This document shows, piece by piece, positions 1-7,810 of a stretch of 64,000 nt of DNA (positions are counted from its first letter, which is position 1; each line of letters opens with the position of its first letter). Source of the stretch: CALBTQ01 sp036725605 (GTDB taxonomy: Bacteria > Lernaellota > Lernaellaia > Lernaellales > Lernaellaceae); NCBI GenBank assembly GCA_036725605.1, contig DAIMDW010000004.1, forward strand, positions 1 through 64,000, read 5' to 3'. The translations under genes were made by a program, and so were the position numbers. The notes below the pieces were generated by a model, which was not told where the DNA came from, did not search any database, and was given only the letters and a program-made list of their open reading frames with translations.

Positions 1-1
1 A

Positions 2-745
2 GGAGACCTACGTCTACCTGGCCATTTTGGTTCTGTTCTTGCCGTGTTCGGCCGCATCACCACCGCGATCATCGACGACGAGCGCGTGGCCCTGGTCGAG
101 ATGCCCGAGATGATGACGCCGCCGCCCACGCCCACGCCGCCGCCGCCGCCGGAGCCGGAAACGCCCGAACCCACGCCGCCGCCGGAAGACACCCCCGAGC
201 CGATGCCCACGCCCAAGCCGATGGACGTGATGGACAAGCGCCTGGAGGAGCTCGATCAGCAAAAGCAGCTCGAAGAGCTCAAGGTCGATCAGCCGCAAAC
301 GCAAATGGCCGAGGACCTGCGCGACCAAAAGCTCAACGCGGTCAAGGCGCGCGACAATTCGACCGGCTCGATCAGCCGCACGTTCGCCACGACCAAAAAG
401 CAGGCGTCGGACGTGTCCAGCGCCAACCTCTCGCAGGTCGGCCGGCGGGTGCAGGGCAACACCAACGGCGCGCCGCACCAACTGGGGCGCCTGGGCGGCT
501 CCGGCCGCGCGCAGGACTCCGGCGCCGGACGGCAATTGGGCGACCTGACCAACAAACAGCAGACCAAGCCGAAAACCGACGCCGGCGCCGGCGGCAGCGT
601 CCAGTGGATCAAGCTGCCCTCGACCGGACCGGTGGCCCATTTGCAGCCGCGATGCAAGGGCCGCACCGGCTACATCGTCGTCGGCCAGTACCGCCTGCAG
701 TGCGGCAACGACCAGATCGTCGCGGCTTGGATGCGCAAGCAATGA
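2..745 (+). CDS. TonB-like proline-rich energy-transducer protein, 5' partial with probable frameshift
   Basis: The readable product opens with Phe-Gly-Arg-Ile and then has a proline/glutamate stretch (about residues 25-65) of the periplasm-spanning type seen in TonB and GltJ/AgmX-like proteins. A Gln/Lys/Asp-rich helical part and a conserved-looking C-terminal domain with two cysteines follow. GTG at 44 is the first start in this frame. However, bases 3-41 in another frame encode a hydrophobic run (Tyr-Leu-Ala-Ile-Leu-Val-Leu-Phe-Leu) that would complete a membrane anchor, so an indel near 41-46 is likely and the true N-terminus lies before the window. It heads an operon with ExbB- and ExbD-like genes, which supports a role transmitting proton-motive force across the periplasm. 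The partner receptor is unknown. Confidence 0.6.
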   Translation, partial: GDLRLPGHFGSVLAVFGRITTAIIDDERVALVEMPEMMTPPPTPTPPPPPEPETPEPTPPPEDTPEPMPTPKPMDVMDKRLEELDQQKQLEELKVDQPQTQMAEDLRDQKLNAVKARDNSTGSISRTFATTKKQASDVSSANLSQVGRRVQGNTNGAPHQLGRLGGSGRAQDSGAGRQLGDLTNKQQTKPKTDAGAGGSVQWIKLPSTGPVAHLQPRCKGRTGYIVVGQYRLQCGNDQIVAAWMRKQ

Positions 746-782
746 TGCACAACATCCACGATACGGTGGAGGTAGGATTAAA

Positions 783-2228
783 GTGAGAAAGCGAATTGCA
801 TACCTGAGCGGATTGGCCTTGCTGGTGTTGCTGGCCTTCGGCGTCGCCGTCGGCGAATGGTCCGAATACAAAGACCTGTTCATGAACGGACAGTACCAAC
901 AGGTCGTCGACCTGTGCGAGGCCAACAAGGGCGCCCTGGCCGACGATCCCGGCGCGCACATCATCTACAAGTACTGCGGCCTGGCCAAAATGCGCCTCTA
1001 CGAGCAGAACCACCAGAGCGCCGAACTGACCGACGCCATCGGCTACCTGGAAAAATCCATCGCCTTCAGCTACTCGGAAGAGGCCTCCTACAACCTCGGC
1101 CTGGCCCGCATGAAGGCGCTGGACGCCCTCAGCGAAGCCGACGAACGCCTCGAAGCCGAGCGCGACGCGATCAACGACATGTGGGAATCCACCCGCAACA
1201 TGCACGCGATGGAGAACTTCGAAAGCGAGACGCTTTCCGACGGCATGCTCATCTGGCTGCGCGACTTCCGCGACGTGCTGATCGAGCGCGTCTTCCGCGA
1301 CGAGAAGGAGCAGGGCCGCCTGCACCTGCTGGCCGCGCAACTGCGCATGATCGCCGACCGCTTCGGCCGCGTCGATCCGGCCAAGGGCGAAAACGAAGTG
1401 CGTCAGGGCAACCTGAAGGTCTTCAAGGACTGGATGGACGAACTGCTCAAGCAGAGCTACTTCGACAACAACATCGTCGTGGGCATGTACAAGTACCAGG
1501 GCGATCGCCAGCGCGAGAAATACGACCAGACCGACAAGACCGAAGACCAGTTCGCCAAGTCGCTGCACCACTACGGCGAAGCGCTCAAGCGCGTGAAGAC
1601 CAACAAGGCCGGCGCGGTGCTCTACGGCGACATCGCCTATCTGTGCAGCCTCTACAACAGCAAGGACAAAGAAAAGCTGGTGTCCTATTACAAGACCGGC
1701 TTCACCCACGCGCACGAGGGCCTGCTGATCATGAAGCGGCTCAACCGCCGCCGGCAGGATTCCACCGCGCAGGAATATCCCTTCGAGGACGACAACACCG
1801 AGCTGACCGCCAAGCTGCAGAAGGCCTACGGCTCGAACCTCACCGGCCTGTGCTACTTCCACTACCTGCGCAAGGACTACAAGAGCGTGGTCAGCCTGCG
1901 CGAGTACGCCTTCGACACGGGCTTCGACTGGGACGGCAAGGTGACCATGTTGATGCTCATCGCCGATTCGGCCGACAAGCTGGCCTCGCAAAATCACGCC
2001 AACCGCCTGGCGTTCAACAACTACCGCGAGATCTGCCTGTTCAGCTCCAGCCGGGCGTTCAAGTCGGTGCTGAAAAACTTCAAAGGCAAAACCCCGCCGG
2101 GCTCGGAGGAGTTCTGCCGCATCTACCAGAATTACGTGAACTACCTGCGCCGCTTCGGCGAGACGATCGAGGCGCAGAGTTTGAGTTTGCAGTACGAAGC
2201 CAGTTGCGCCGCCGTGGCGGTCGAGTAA
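783..2228 (+). CDS. Secreted helical-repeat (TPR-like) protein of an ExbBD operon
   Basis: The 481-residue product starts at GTG 783, chosen because GGAGG at 768-772 is well placed and a signal peptide follows directly (basic MRKR, then a hydrophobic core to about residue 24). The mature protein is largely helical, with TPR-like patterns: early Tyr/Ala-rich helices around 30-100 containing YNLGLARMKAL, and further pairs around 230-330. No catalytic motif is visible. It lies 37 bases after the TonB-like gene and just before another secreted protein of the same operon, so it probably acts as a periplasmic scaffold of the energy-transduction complex. The function is inferred from context only. 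Confidence 0.65.
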   Translation: MRKRIAYLSGLALLVLLAFGVAVGEWSEYKDLFMNGQYQQVVDLCEANKGALADDPGAHIIYKYCGLAKMRLYEQNHQSAELTDAIGYLEKSIAFSYSEEASYNLGLARMKALDALSEADERLEAERDAINDMWESTRNMHAMENFESETLSDGMLIWLRDFRDVLIERVFRDEKEQGRLHLLAAQLRMIADRFGRVDPAKGENEVRQGNLKVFKDWMDELLKQSYFDNNIVVGMYKYQGDRQREKYDQTDKTEDQFAKSLHHYGEALKRVKTNKAGAVLYGDIAYLCSLYNSKDKEKLVSYYKTGFTHAHEGLLIMKRLNRRRQDSTAQEYPFEDDNTELTAKLQKAYGSNLTGLCYFHYLRKDYKSVVSLREYAFDTGFDWDGKVTMLMLIADSADKLASQNHANRLAFNNYREICLFSSSRAFKSVLKNFKGKTPPGSEEFCRIYQNYVNYLRRFGETIEAQSLSLQYEASCAAVAVE

Positions 2229-2241
2229 GCGGGGGAATGCG

Positions 2242-3207
2242 ATGAAAACAGCACGCACGATGATGATGATTCTGTTGATCGGTCTGTCGCTCGCGACCGC
2301 TTACGCCTGGGCGCAGGACGAGGGCGGCGAAAGCGCCGAACCCGCGCCCGAGGCGGCGGCCGCGCCGGCGGAAAACGCCTTCCCGCAGTTGCTCAACCTC
2401 AACCTCGAGTGGGTCAACTCCGACCTCACGCGGCTGGTCGAGGAACTGCGCCTGGCCAAAACGCCCTGGGAAAAACGCGACTTGATCGAACAGGTCGAGT
2501 ACCTGATTTACAAACACGTCGAGTATCCGCTGGTCTTCAAGCAGGCGGAACTGTCCGACCAGCGCGACCTGGACCGCATCGGCACGACCAGCGACGTGGT
2601 CGACGCCGGATCGGCCAATCCGCTCGCGCCGCTGATCGCCGAGGCCTTCGCGCTTTACGGCATCGCCAAGGGCTACGAGGGCTACGCCTCGGCGGCCAAC
2701 GACCAGATCGACCGCGCCAAGAAAATCTACCCGCCGGTCGAGGACCTGACCGTCAAACTCGACAACTTCAAAGATCGTCAGACGATCAAAACCTGGATCA
2801 CCGAATCGATGGGCAACTGGGCCTCGACCAACGCGGTGCGCGTCACCGTCATCGGCAAGAGCGTCAACCAGCAGTCGATCGACAAGCTGACCAAAAACAA
2901 CCTGTCGTTCGCCGCCGTCGACGGCGAAGTGTCCGCCTATTACCTGGCGGTGGCCCAGGCCGATTTCCTGCGCGGGCTGCGCCGGTACATCGTCACCGAG
3001 GATCGCCTGACCACGCGGCGGCCCAACAATTTTCAGTTCTACCTGCCGCCGGGCCAATACGCGCTGAAGACCGACGTCTCCAACCGCGTGCCGGTGGAGT
3101 TCGAAGTGTCGTCGGATCCGGCCAAGAACATTTTCATCGTCGAAAGCCTGGAAGAGGCGGTGACCATGTACCCGCGGCCGGTGGTCAAAAAAGAGAACGA
3201 GAAATAG
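2242..3207 (+). CDS. Secreted protein of unknown function in ExbBD operon
   Basis: A 321-residue protein with a clear signal peptide (MKTARTMMMILLIGL, cleavage near Ala-Trp-Ala at about 24), an Ala/Pro/Glu linker to about 45, a helical middle and a C-terminal part around residues 240-300 with beta-rich character (FQFYLPPGQYALK, then VEFEVSSD). That last part looks like a carboxypeptidase-regulatory or PEGA-type fold. GGGGGAA precedes the ATG. It follows the helical-repeat gene by 13 bases and precedes the proton-channel gene by 36, so co-transcription is likely. I do not recognise a named family. Confidence 0.6.
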   Translation: MKTARTMMMILLIGLSLATAYAWAQDEGGESAEPAPEAAAAPAENAFPQLLNLNLEWVNSDLTRLVEELRLAKTPWEKRDLIEQVEYLIYKHVEYPLVFKQAELSDQRDLDRIGTTSDVVDAGSANPLAPLIAEAFALYGIAKGYEGYASAANDQIDRAKKIYPPVEDLTVKLDNFKDRQTIKTWITESMGNWASTNAVRVTVIGKSVNQQSIDKLTKNNLSFAAVDGEVSAYYLAVAQADFLRGLRRYIVTEDRLTTRRPNNFQFYLPPGQYALKTDVSNRVPVEFEVSSDPAKNIFIVESLEEAVTMYPRPVVKKENEK

Positions 3208-3243
3208 CCAATTCATGCAGCGTTGCTGACGCGGAGGAAATAG

Positions 3244-4023
3244 ATGGCACAGTATGACAACGGGTTTATGAAACACGTCAAACAAATCAACGTTTTGGCG
3301 ATCGCCGTGTTGCTCGTGATTTTGCTGCTGGTCAGTTTTATGTCGCCGGGCATTCTGGACAGTAAACGACTGGCGGACATGTTCGAGCCCTCGGTCAGCG
3401 CCGCCGGGCGTTTGTGCGTCTTCGTGTTGTACGCCATGACGATCGTGCTGATCGTCAATTACATCTACTACGGCGTGTTGCAGCTTTCGCGCCGCAACGT
3501 CTATGCCGACGATCAGCGCGACGAATTGATCAACATCCTGCGTCTGCCGGAGGCGCGCGCCGACATTCACGTGTTCCGGGAAAAGACCAAGAAGCTGACC
3601 GAAATGCAAAACAGCCTTTCGGAGATCATCGCGGCGATGCTGCCCAACGCGCTCAAGCAGCAGTTCATGCTTGAACAGTATTTCCGCACCAAGATCGAAA
3701 ATCACATGAACCGTTTTTCCGGACCGCTCAACACGATCACGACCATCTCCGGCCTGGGACCGATCATCGGCTTTTTGGGCACGCTGCTGGGCCTGATCTC
3801 GGCCTTCGCCGTGTCGGCCCGCGCCATCCAGACGGAAGGGCAGATGTCGCCCGACACCTTCGGCCAACTCCAGTACTCGCTGGTTATCGCGATCATGACT
3901 TCGGTCTTCGGCGTGGTGATCAAGATTGTCGGCTCGGTCATACGGCAGGCGATTTTGTCCAAGATCAACAAGATCCAGGACGAGATCGCGTCGATTCCCA
4001 CCGAGTCGATGTACTCCGAGTAA
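3244..4023 (+). CDS. MotA/TolQ/ExbB-family proton channel protein
   Basis: The 259-residue membrane protein has hydrophobic segments near residues 14-36, 55-75, 163-185 and 205-228. The last two enclose the family-typical GLGPIIGFLGTLLGLI sequence and an LQYSLVIAIMTSVFG helix, as in TolQ/ExbB/MotA proteins. It would form the pentameric inner-membrane stator that converts proton flow into movement of the partner protein. GGAGG stands just before the ATG. The ExbD-like gene follows after 21 bases, which is the usual order. Whether it drives outer-membrane uptake, envelope integrity or gliding cannot be decided from sequence. Confidence 0.85.
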   Translation: MAQYDNGFMKHVKQINVLAIAVLLVILLLVSFMSPGILDSKRLADMFEPSVSAAGRLCVFVLYAMTIVLIVNYIYYGVLQLSRRNVYADDQRDELINILRLPEARADIHVFREKTKKLTEMQNSLSEIIAAMLPNALKQQFMLEQYFRTKIENHMNRFSGPLNTITTISGLGPIIGFLGTLLGLISAFAVSARAIQTEGQMSPDTFGQLQYSLVIAIMTSVFGVVIKIVGSVIRQAILSKINKIQDEIASIPTESMYSE

Positions 4024-4044
4024 TCCCTAAGCGCGGGAGCGAAC

Positions 4045-4620
4045 ATGAGACGGCTTATCGAAGATGAAGATCTGAATCTGCAGGATCTGATCTTCATTTT
4101 GCTTTTCTTTTTCATCATTGCGCAGACGTTGATCGTCTTCAAAGTGCAAAAGGATTTGATCGTGCCGCCCAAGGTGGACAAGGAGCCCGAGCTGGAGATC
4201 GAGGAGGACAAGCAGGTCATCACCCTGATCATCGATCATCTGTCGGGCGTGGCGGCGCTGGCCGAAATCCGCGAGGACCTGCTCAAGGGCTTCGCCGACA
4301 ACGAGGAATTCGAGATCCACTGCAAGCCGATCGCCGGCCGCGAGGAGTATCTTGAATCCGAGAGAGAGGACGCGCACAAAAAATTGATCGCCGCGTTGAC
4401 GCAGATCATCAACAACGTCCATTACAAAAAACCGGTGGTCGGTTTGATCGCCGATCACCGCGCGCGCTACGGCACCATCTTCCAGGTCAACCTCGCCGTG
4501 CAGCAGTTGATCAAGGACCAGGTGATCGATCCGTCGATCAAATGGAAAGTGCTGATCAGCAAAAAAGGCCAGTCCCTCGAAGAGGAAGCGGCCAAGATGC
4601 AGCAGCAGCTCGGCGAGTAG
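4045..4620 (+). CDS. ExbD/TolR-family biopolymer transport protein
   Basis: A 191-residue protein with a short cytoplasmic N-terminus, one transmembrane helix (about 15-35) and a periplasmic domain. Asp14 just before the helix matches the position of the proton-relay aspartate of ExbD/TolR. The periplasmic part (about 40-191) is longer than the roughly 140 residues of typical ExbD and contains an alternating Val-Ile-Thr-Leu-Ile strand followed by mixed helix and strand. GGGAGC precedes the ATG. It is the last gene of the operon; a strong intrinsic terminator follows 23 bases after the stop. Confidence 0.8.
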   Translation: MRRLIEDEDLNLQDLIFILLFFFIIAQTLIVFKVQKDLIVPPKVDKEPELEIEEDKQVITLIIDHLSGVAALAEIREDLLKGFADNEEFEIHCKPIAGREEYLESEREDAHKKLIAALTQIINNVHYKKPVVGLIADHRARYGTIFQVNLAVQQLIKDQVIDPSIKWKVLISKKGQSLEEEAAKMQQQLGE

Positions 4621-4643
4621 CCGCACCGACAAGCACACAAACC

Positions 4644-4671
4644 AAAGGCGGTCCGTCCGGGCCGCCTTTTT
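4644..4671 (+). terminator. Intrinsic terminator of the ExbBD operon
   Basis: AAAGGCGG at 4644-4651 pairs with CCGCCTTT around 4662-4669, with a loop of about nine bases and a run of five T. It lies 23 bases after the stop codon of the ExbD-like gene and closes the operon. Confidence 0.85.
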
Positions 4672-4877
4672 CGTTAATCCGTGCCCCCCTTTTTTGTTTC
4701 GCGAGTGCTTGAAGGGCGATTCCGATTCAGGAGGGCTGAGAAGAGACCCGAGCGAAATCGAACAACATTGAGATGGATTTCCGTAAGCCCGTAGGGCGCA
4801 GGTCAGTAGCGAAACCCCTGAAAGGGGTGTAGGTAAGCTCCCTTCGCCCCTCCGGGGCTTGTCGTCTCTGGGTGGGT

Positions 4878-4913
4878 CGCGATTTCCAGGGCTGCCGCCC
4901 TTCGCTACTGACC
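4878..4913 (+). repeat. Dispersed repeat, inverted partner at 45008-45042
   Basis: This 36-base segment (CGCGATTTCCAGGGCT at its start, CTTCGCTACTGACC at its end) is nearly identical, in inverted orientation, to 45008-45042. Both copies adjoin GCCCC-n-AGGGGCGA hairpins, so they belong to the same dispersed repeat family. Confidence 0.7.
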
Positions 4914-4993
4914 TTCCGCCCCTGCGGGGCTAAATGGAGCGCATTTCCTGGGGCTCACGAGACTGTCGATAAATGCGCCGACAGGCGACAAAC

Positions 4994-5052
4994 AGCCCCG
5001 CTAGGGGCGATAGAGGATAGCCCGGTGCGTGAGCGCCGGGCAAAAAAGCCAT
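4994..5052 (+). repeat. REP-like unit, copy A
   Basis: Two consecutive hairpins, GCCCCGCTAGGGGC and GCCCGGTGCGTGAGCGCCGGGC, are joined by GATAGAGGATA and followed by AAAAAAGCCATT. Copy B at 5063-5121 differs by only a few bases. Paired palindromes of this kind are typical of REP elements, which are commonly moved by Y1 (RAYT) transposases; none is encoded here. Confidence 0.75.
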
Positions 5053-5062
5053 TTCCCCTCCA

Positions 5063-5121
5063 AGCCCCGCCAGGGGCGATAGAAGGTAGCCCGGTGCGTG
5101 AGCGCCGGGCAAAAGAGCCAT
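5063..5121 (+). repeat. REP-like unit, copy B
   Basis: Near-identical direct repeat of the unit at 4994-5052, with 69-base spacing between starts. It has the same two hairpins and the same A-rich, AGCCATT trailing sequence. Confidence 0.75.
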
Positions 5122-5130
5122 TCTTTTCCG

Positions 5131-5284
5131 TCATCCTCGGGCTTGACCCGGGGATCCAGGATTCCTTTACTGCCGTGCGCAGCGCGGCTTTCCTTTCAAA
5201 AAGGTCAGGAAGGGCATCGGTTGGTCCTGGCTTTCCACCTTCGTTAAAACTTCGGCGGACAGGCCCGCCTGCGCGGGAATGACA
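5131..5284. repeat. Dispersed extragenic repeat with GTCATCC/GGAATGAC ends
   Basis: The left end carries GTCATCCTCGGGCTTGACCC and the right end CCCGCCTGCGCGGGAATGAC. These sequences are familiar as widespread extragenic repeats, and reading through them gives the characteristic Leu-Asp-Pro-Gly-Ile-Gln peptide. The inverted ends suggest a folded, possibly MITE-like unit. Confidence 0.55.
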
Positions 5285-5314
5285 ATGTGTTTATGTTACC
5301 GCAATTGGGTCTTA

Positions 5315-5351
5315 TAGCCCGGCGCGTGAGCGCCGGGCCACAAAGCCCATT
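5315..5351 (+). repeat. REP-like half unit, copy C
   Basis: Only the second hairpin of the 4994 unit is present (TAGCCCGGCGCGTGAGCGCC onward), with the same AAAGCCCATT trailer. It abuts the 3' end of the minus-strand lipoprotein gene and overlaps its stop codon, so it may also act as its terminator or 3'-end stabiliser. Confidence 0.65.
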
Positions 5352-7579
5352 CACCGCGCCTCGACGTACCCCTGCGGGAAGCGGGCGTGCCAGAGCGACA
5401 GCGCCGTGTAATAGGTGGCGTGCGCCATGCCGTCGCCGGTCAGGGTCAGGTCGAGTTTGTCGCCGAAATACAAGTCGTGGTTGTCGATCATCGCGCGGGT
5501 CCAGTCGCCGGACATGTCGGTCAGGTAATACACGCCCCGCGGCGAGGACATGTTGTCGGTTTCCAGCGCGACGATATGCAGGTTGTCGTTTTCGTCCAGC
5601 ACCGCCGTCATGTCCATGCCCCAGTAGGTCGAGTCGTCGACGATCGATCTGGTCCACGTGCCGCCGTCGTTCTCGGCCAGCAGAATGTTGTCGTCGCCGA
5701 TGTCGAAATAAACGGCCAGCAGCTTGCCGGTGGAATCGATCATCAGCGAGGGCGCTCCTCCTTTGTGGTCGCGGTCGTCGATCGCGGACGTGACCCAACC
5801 ACCCGAGGCGTTGGTGGCGTATTCCAGGTTGTAAGGTGAGGAATACTCATAGGCGATGTGGATGTATCCGTCGCCGTCGATAGCGATGGAGGTTCCGCTG
5901 CCGCAGTTGCCGGAGTTGTCCACCGTTTCACTCACCCACGATCCCGAAGCGTTGGTCGCGTAGTAGAGCGTGCCGGCGAAAATGTCGAGATAGCTCACGT
6001 GCAGGTGACCGTCGTCGTCCAGGGCGATGTCGCTGTACCAGCCGGTCGCGCCGGTGTCGTCGATCGTCGCGGTCGTCCAGACGCCGGAGGCGTCGGTCGC
6101 GTAGCGCAACGCGCCGATGCTGTTGTCGTAATAGGTGATGTGCGTGTGCCCGTCGCCGTCGACGATCGTGGCGTTGCAATAGCCGGTGCCGGGACCGGCG
6201 TCGATTTCCCGTATCTGCCAGGCCTTGGCCGCGTTGGTGGCATAGCGCAACGCGGAATTCGAGTTGTCCTGGTAGCCCACGTGCAGAGCGTCGTCGGCAT
6301 CGGCGGCGACGGAATTGTAGTCGCCCACCGCCAATCCTTCGTCGACGAGGGTGGAGGACCATCCTCCGGCGTTGTCGAACAGGCGCAGCGTGTCGTCCGG
6401 ATCGTTGAAGTCGCTGACGAACACCTCATAGGACGAATTGACCGCCAGCGACGGATAAAATCCGTCCGAGCCGTCGCCGACCGTTTGCCGCTGCCAATAC
6501 CCGACGTCGTTGGTGGCGTAGCGCGTGCCGTCCATCCAGTGGCCGTACACGATGTGGGCTTTGCCCGACAAGTCGATGGCCAGATCGGTCGGCGTGCGAA
6601 TCATGGCGGTGTTGTCGACCGTTTCCTCGGTCCAGCCGCCGCCGACGTTGTTGATGTACATCAGGTAATAGTTGTCCCCGTCGCGATAGGCGATGTGCAC
6701 TTTGCCGCCGGCGTCCAGCGCGATGGAGGTGTCCTGCCCGTGGTAGTCCTGGCTGTCGATGGTGGAGGCGATCCACGATCCGCTGCCGTCGGTGGCGTAT
6801 TTCAGATGACGGTTGTAGGTGTCGTAATAGCTGATGTGCACATGACCGTCGTCGTCGATGGCCAGGTCGCAGTACATGCCCACGTATTGGTTGGAGTCGA
6901 CCGTCTCCGATTGCCACGTTCCGCCGGCGTTGTTGGCGTACAGCAGCGTATAGTTGTCCTGATGCTGATAGCACAGGTGAACCGTGCCGGCGCCGTCGAC
7001 GGTGAATCCGTAGGCGTCGGGATAAATGATGTCGCTCGACAGGTCGACCGGCGCGCTGACCCACTGGCCGCTTTGGTTGGTGACCAGCGCCAGATTTTTT
7101 TCCGTCAGATCGGCGTAGACGATGTACAACTTGCCCGCATCGTCCGCGGCCATTTCGGGGTAAGCGGCGAAGCGCAGAATTTCCTCGGCGTCGACCGCCT
7201 TGTCTTCGCTGACGGTGTACAACGTCAGGGTACGCGCCTTGACCGCCGCGATGTAGGCCTGGCCGTCCCCGCCGAACACCAGCGAGGTCCCGTTCGTGCC
7301 GGGCCAGCCGCCTTCGATTTTCTCGATCATGACTCCGTCGGTGTCGTCGTCGCCGGTATCGTCATCGCCGGTATCGTCGTCGCCGGTATCGTCGTCGCCG
7401 GTATCGTCGTCGCCGGTATCGTCGTCGCCGGTATCGTCGTCGGCCGTATCGTCATCGGCCGTATCGTCGTCATCGCCGTGATTGTCGTCGTCATCGTCGT
7501 CGCAACTGCAGCCGGCAACGACGGTGGCCAGCGCAAACAGAACGATAATTATGCTCAGAAAATATAGGTGTGCTTTCAT
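5351..7579 (-). CDS. Asp-linker lipoprotein with repeated beta-propeller-like modules
   Basis: The 742-residue protein starts at the ATG at 7579, where GGGAGGGAG stands directly upstream. A lipoprotein signal peptide (MKAHLYFLSIIIVLFAL) ends in lipobox VAGC. After the cysteine comes SC and then about 60 residues of Asp runs and tandem Gly-Asp-Asp-Asp-Thr units encoded by a 15-bp tandem repeat (7340-7480). The rest consists of about a dozen modules of 45-50 residues with the pattern D-G-x-x-H-(I/V)-x-Y-x-D-x-x-x-x-x-L-x-Y-A-T-N-x-x-G-x-W, which would make propeller blades. It is probably outer-membrane anchored and surface displayed. Ligand unknown; relatives are at 7811 and 12636. Confidence 0.8.
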   Translation of the reverse strand: MKAHLYFLSIIIVLFALATVVAGCSCDDDDDDNHGDDDDTADDDTADDDTGDDDTGDDDTGDDDTGDDDTGDDDTGDDDTDGVMIEKIEGGWPGTNGTSLVFGGDGQAYIAAVKARTLTLYTVSEDKAVDAEEILRFAAYPEMAADDAGKLYIVYADLTEKNLALVTNQSGQWVSAPVDLSSDIIYPDAYGFTVDGAGTVHLCYQHQDNYTLLYANNAGGTWQSETVDSNQYVGMYCDLAIDDDGHVHISYYDTYNRHLKYATDGSGSWIASTIDSQDYHGQDTSIALDAGGKVHIAYRDGDNYYLMYINNVGGGWTEETVDNTAMIRTPTDLAIDLSGKAHIVYGHWMDGTRYATNDVGYWQRQTVGDGSDGFYPSLAVNSSYEVFVSDFNDPDDTLRLFDNAGGWSSTLVDEGLAVGDYNSVAADADDALHVGYQDNSNSALRYATNAAKAWQIREIDAGPGTGYCNATIVDGDGHTHITYYDNSIGALRYATDASGVWTTATIDDTGATGWYSDIALDDDGHLHVSYLDIFAGTLYYATNASGSWVSETVDNSGNCGSGTSIAIDGDGYIHIAYEYSSPYNLEYATNASGGWVTSAIDDRDHKGGAPSLMIDSTGKLLAVYFDIGDDNILLAENDGGTWTRSIVDDSTYWGMDMTAVLDENDNLHIVALETDNMSSPRGVYYLTDMSGDWTRAMIDNHDLYFGDKLDLTLTGDGMAHATYYTALSLWHARFPQGYVEAR

Positions 7580-7810
7580 GACTCCCTCCCGCAATACGTT
7601 TGCCCCCCGGTTGCACCCGTTCATTGTCACGTGCTTGGGAAAGCCGCGTCAAGCAAAAGATCGGCCGGTTACAATATTGGAAAATGTGCGGATCGATGCG
7701 GCCGGATCAATGTCCTCAAACGGACGCATGAAGACCGTTCGGAGTTGCGGTATAATAACTGCAATGTTATGGTGAAGAAGAGTTGGCTCCGAACGTCGAT
7801 GGAGAAGACG
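7580..7810. promoter_or_regulatory. Divergent intergenic region with a perfect -10-like hexamer
   Basis: The 231 bases between two divergent lipoprotein genes contain TATAAT at 7751-7756, oriented toward the plus-strand gene at 7811. No good -35 hexamer is visible 16-18 bases upstream, so the promoter call is weak. Confidence 0.3.

Larger units (their letters stand above)
4672..5350. other. Gene-free region filled with REP-like hairpin repeats
   Basis: No credible gene is present. The stretch contains many short GC-rich hairpins (GCCCC-n-GGGGC types at about 4849 and 4918), two tandem copies plus one half copy of a 59-bp unit, and an element bounded by GTCATCC and GGAATGAC. Reading frames here give low-complexity products typical of repeats. 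Confidence 0.75.

Noticed and set aside
4621..5350. Small protein genes in the REP region
   Set aside because: The frames consist of repeat-derived peptides (for example Leu-Asp-Pro-Gly-Ile-Gln) and have no ribosome-binding sites.
5858..7567. Long open frame (569 codons) antisense to the propeller lipoprotein
   Set aside because: It is the mirror of a repetitive GC-rich gene; its Val/Ile-Val-Ala-Gly repeats come from the antisense of the Asp-Thr linker, and there is no ribosome-binding site.
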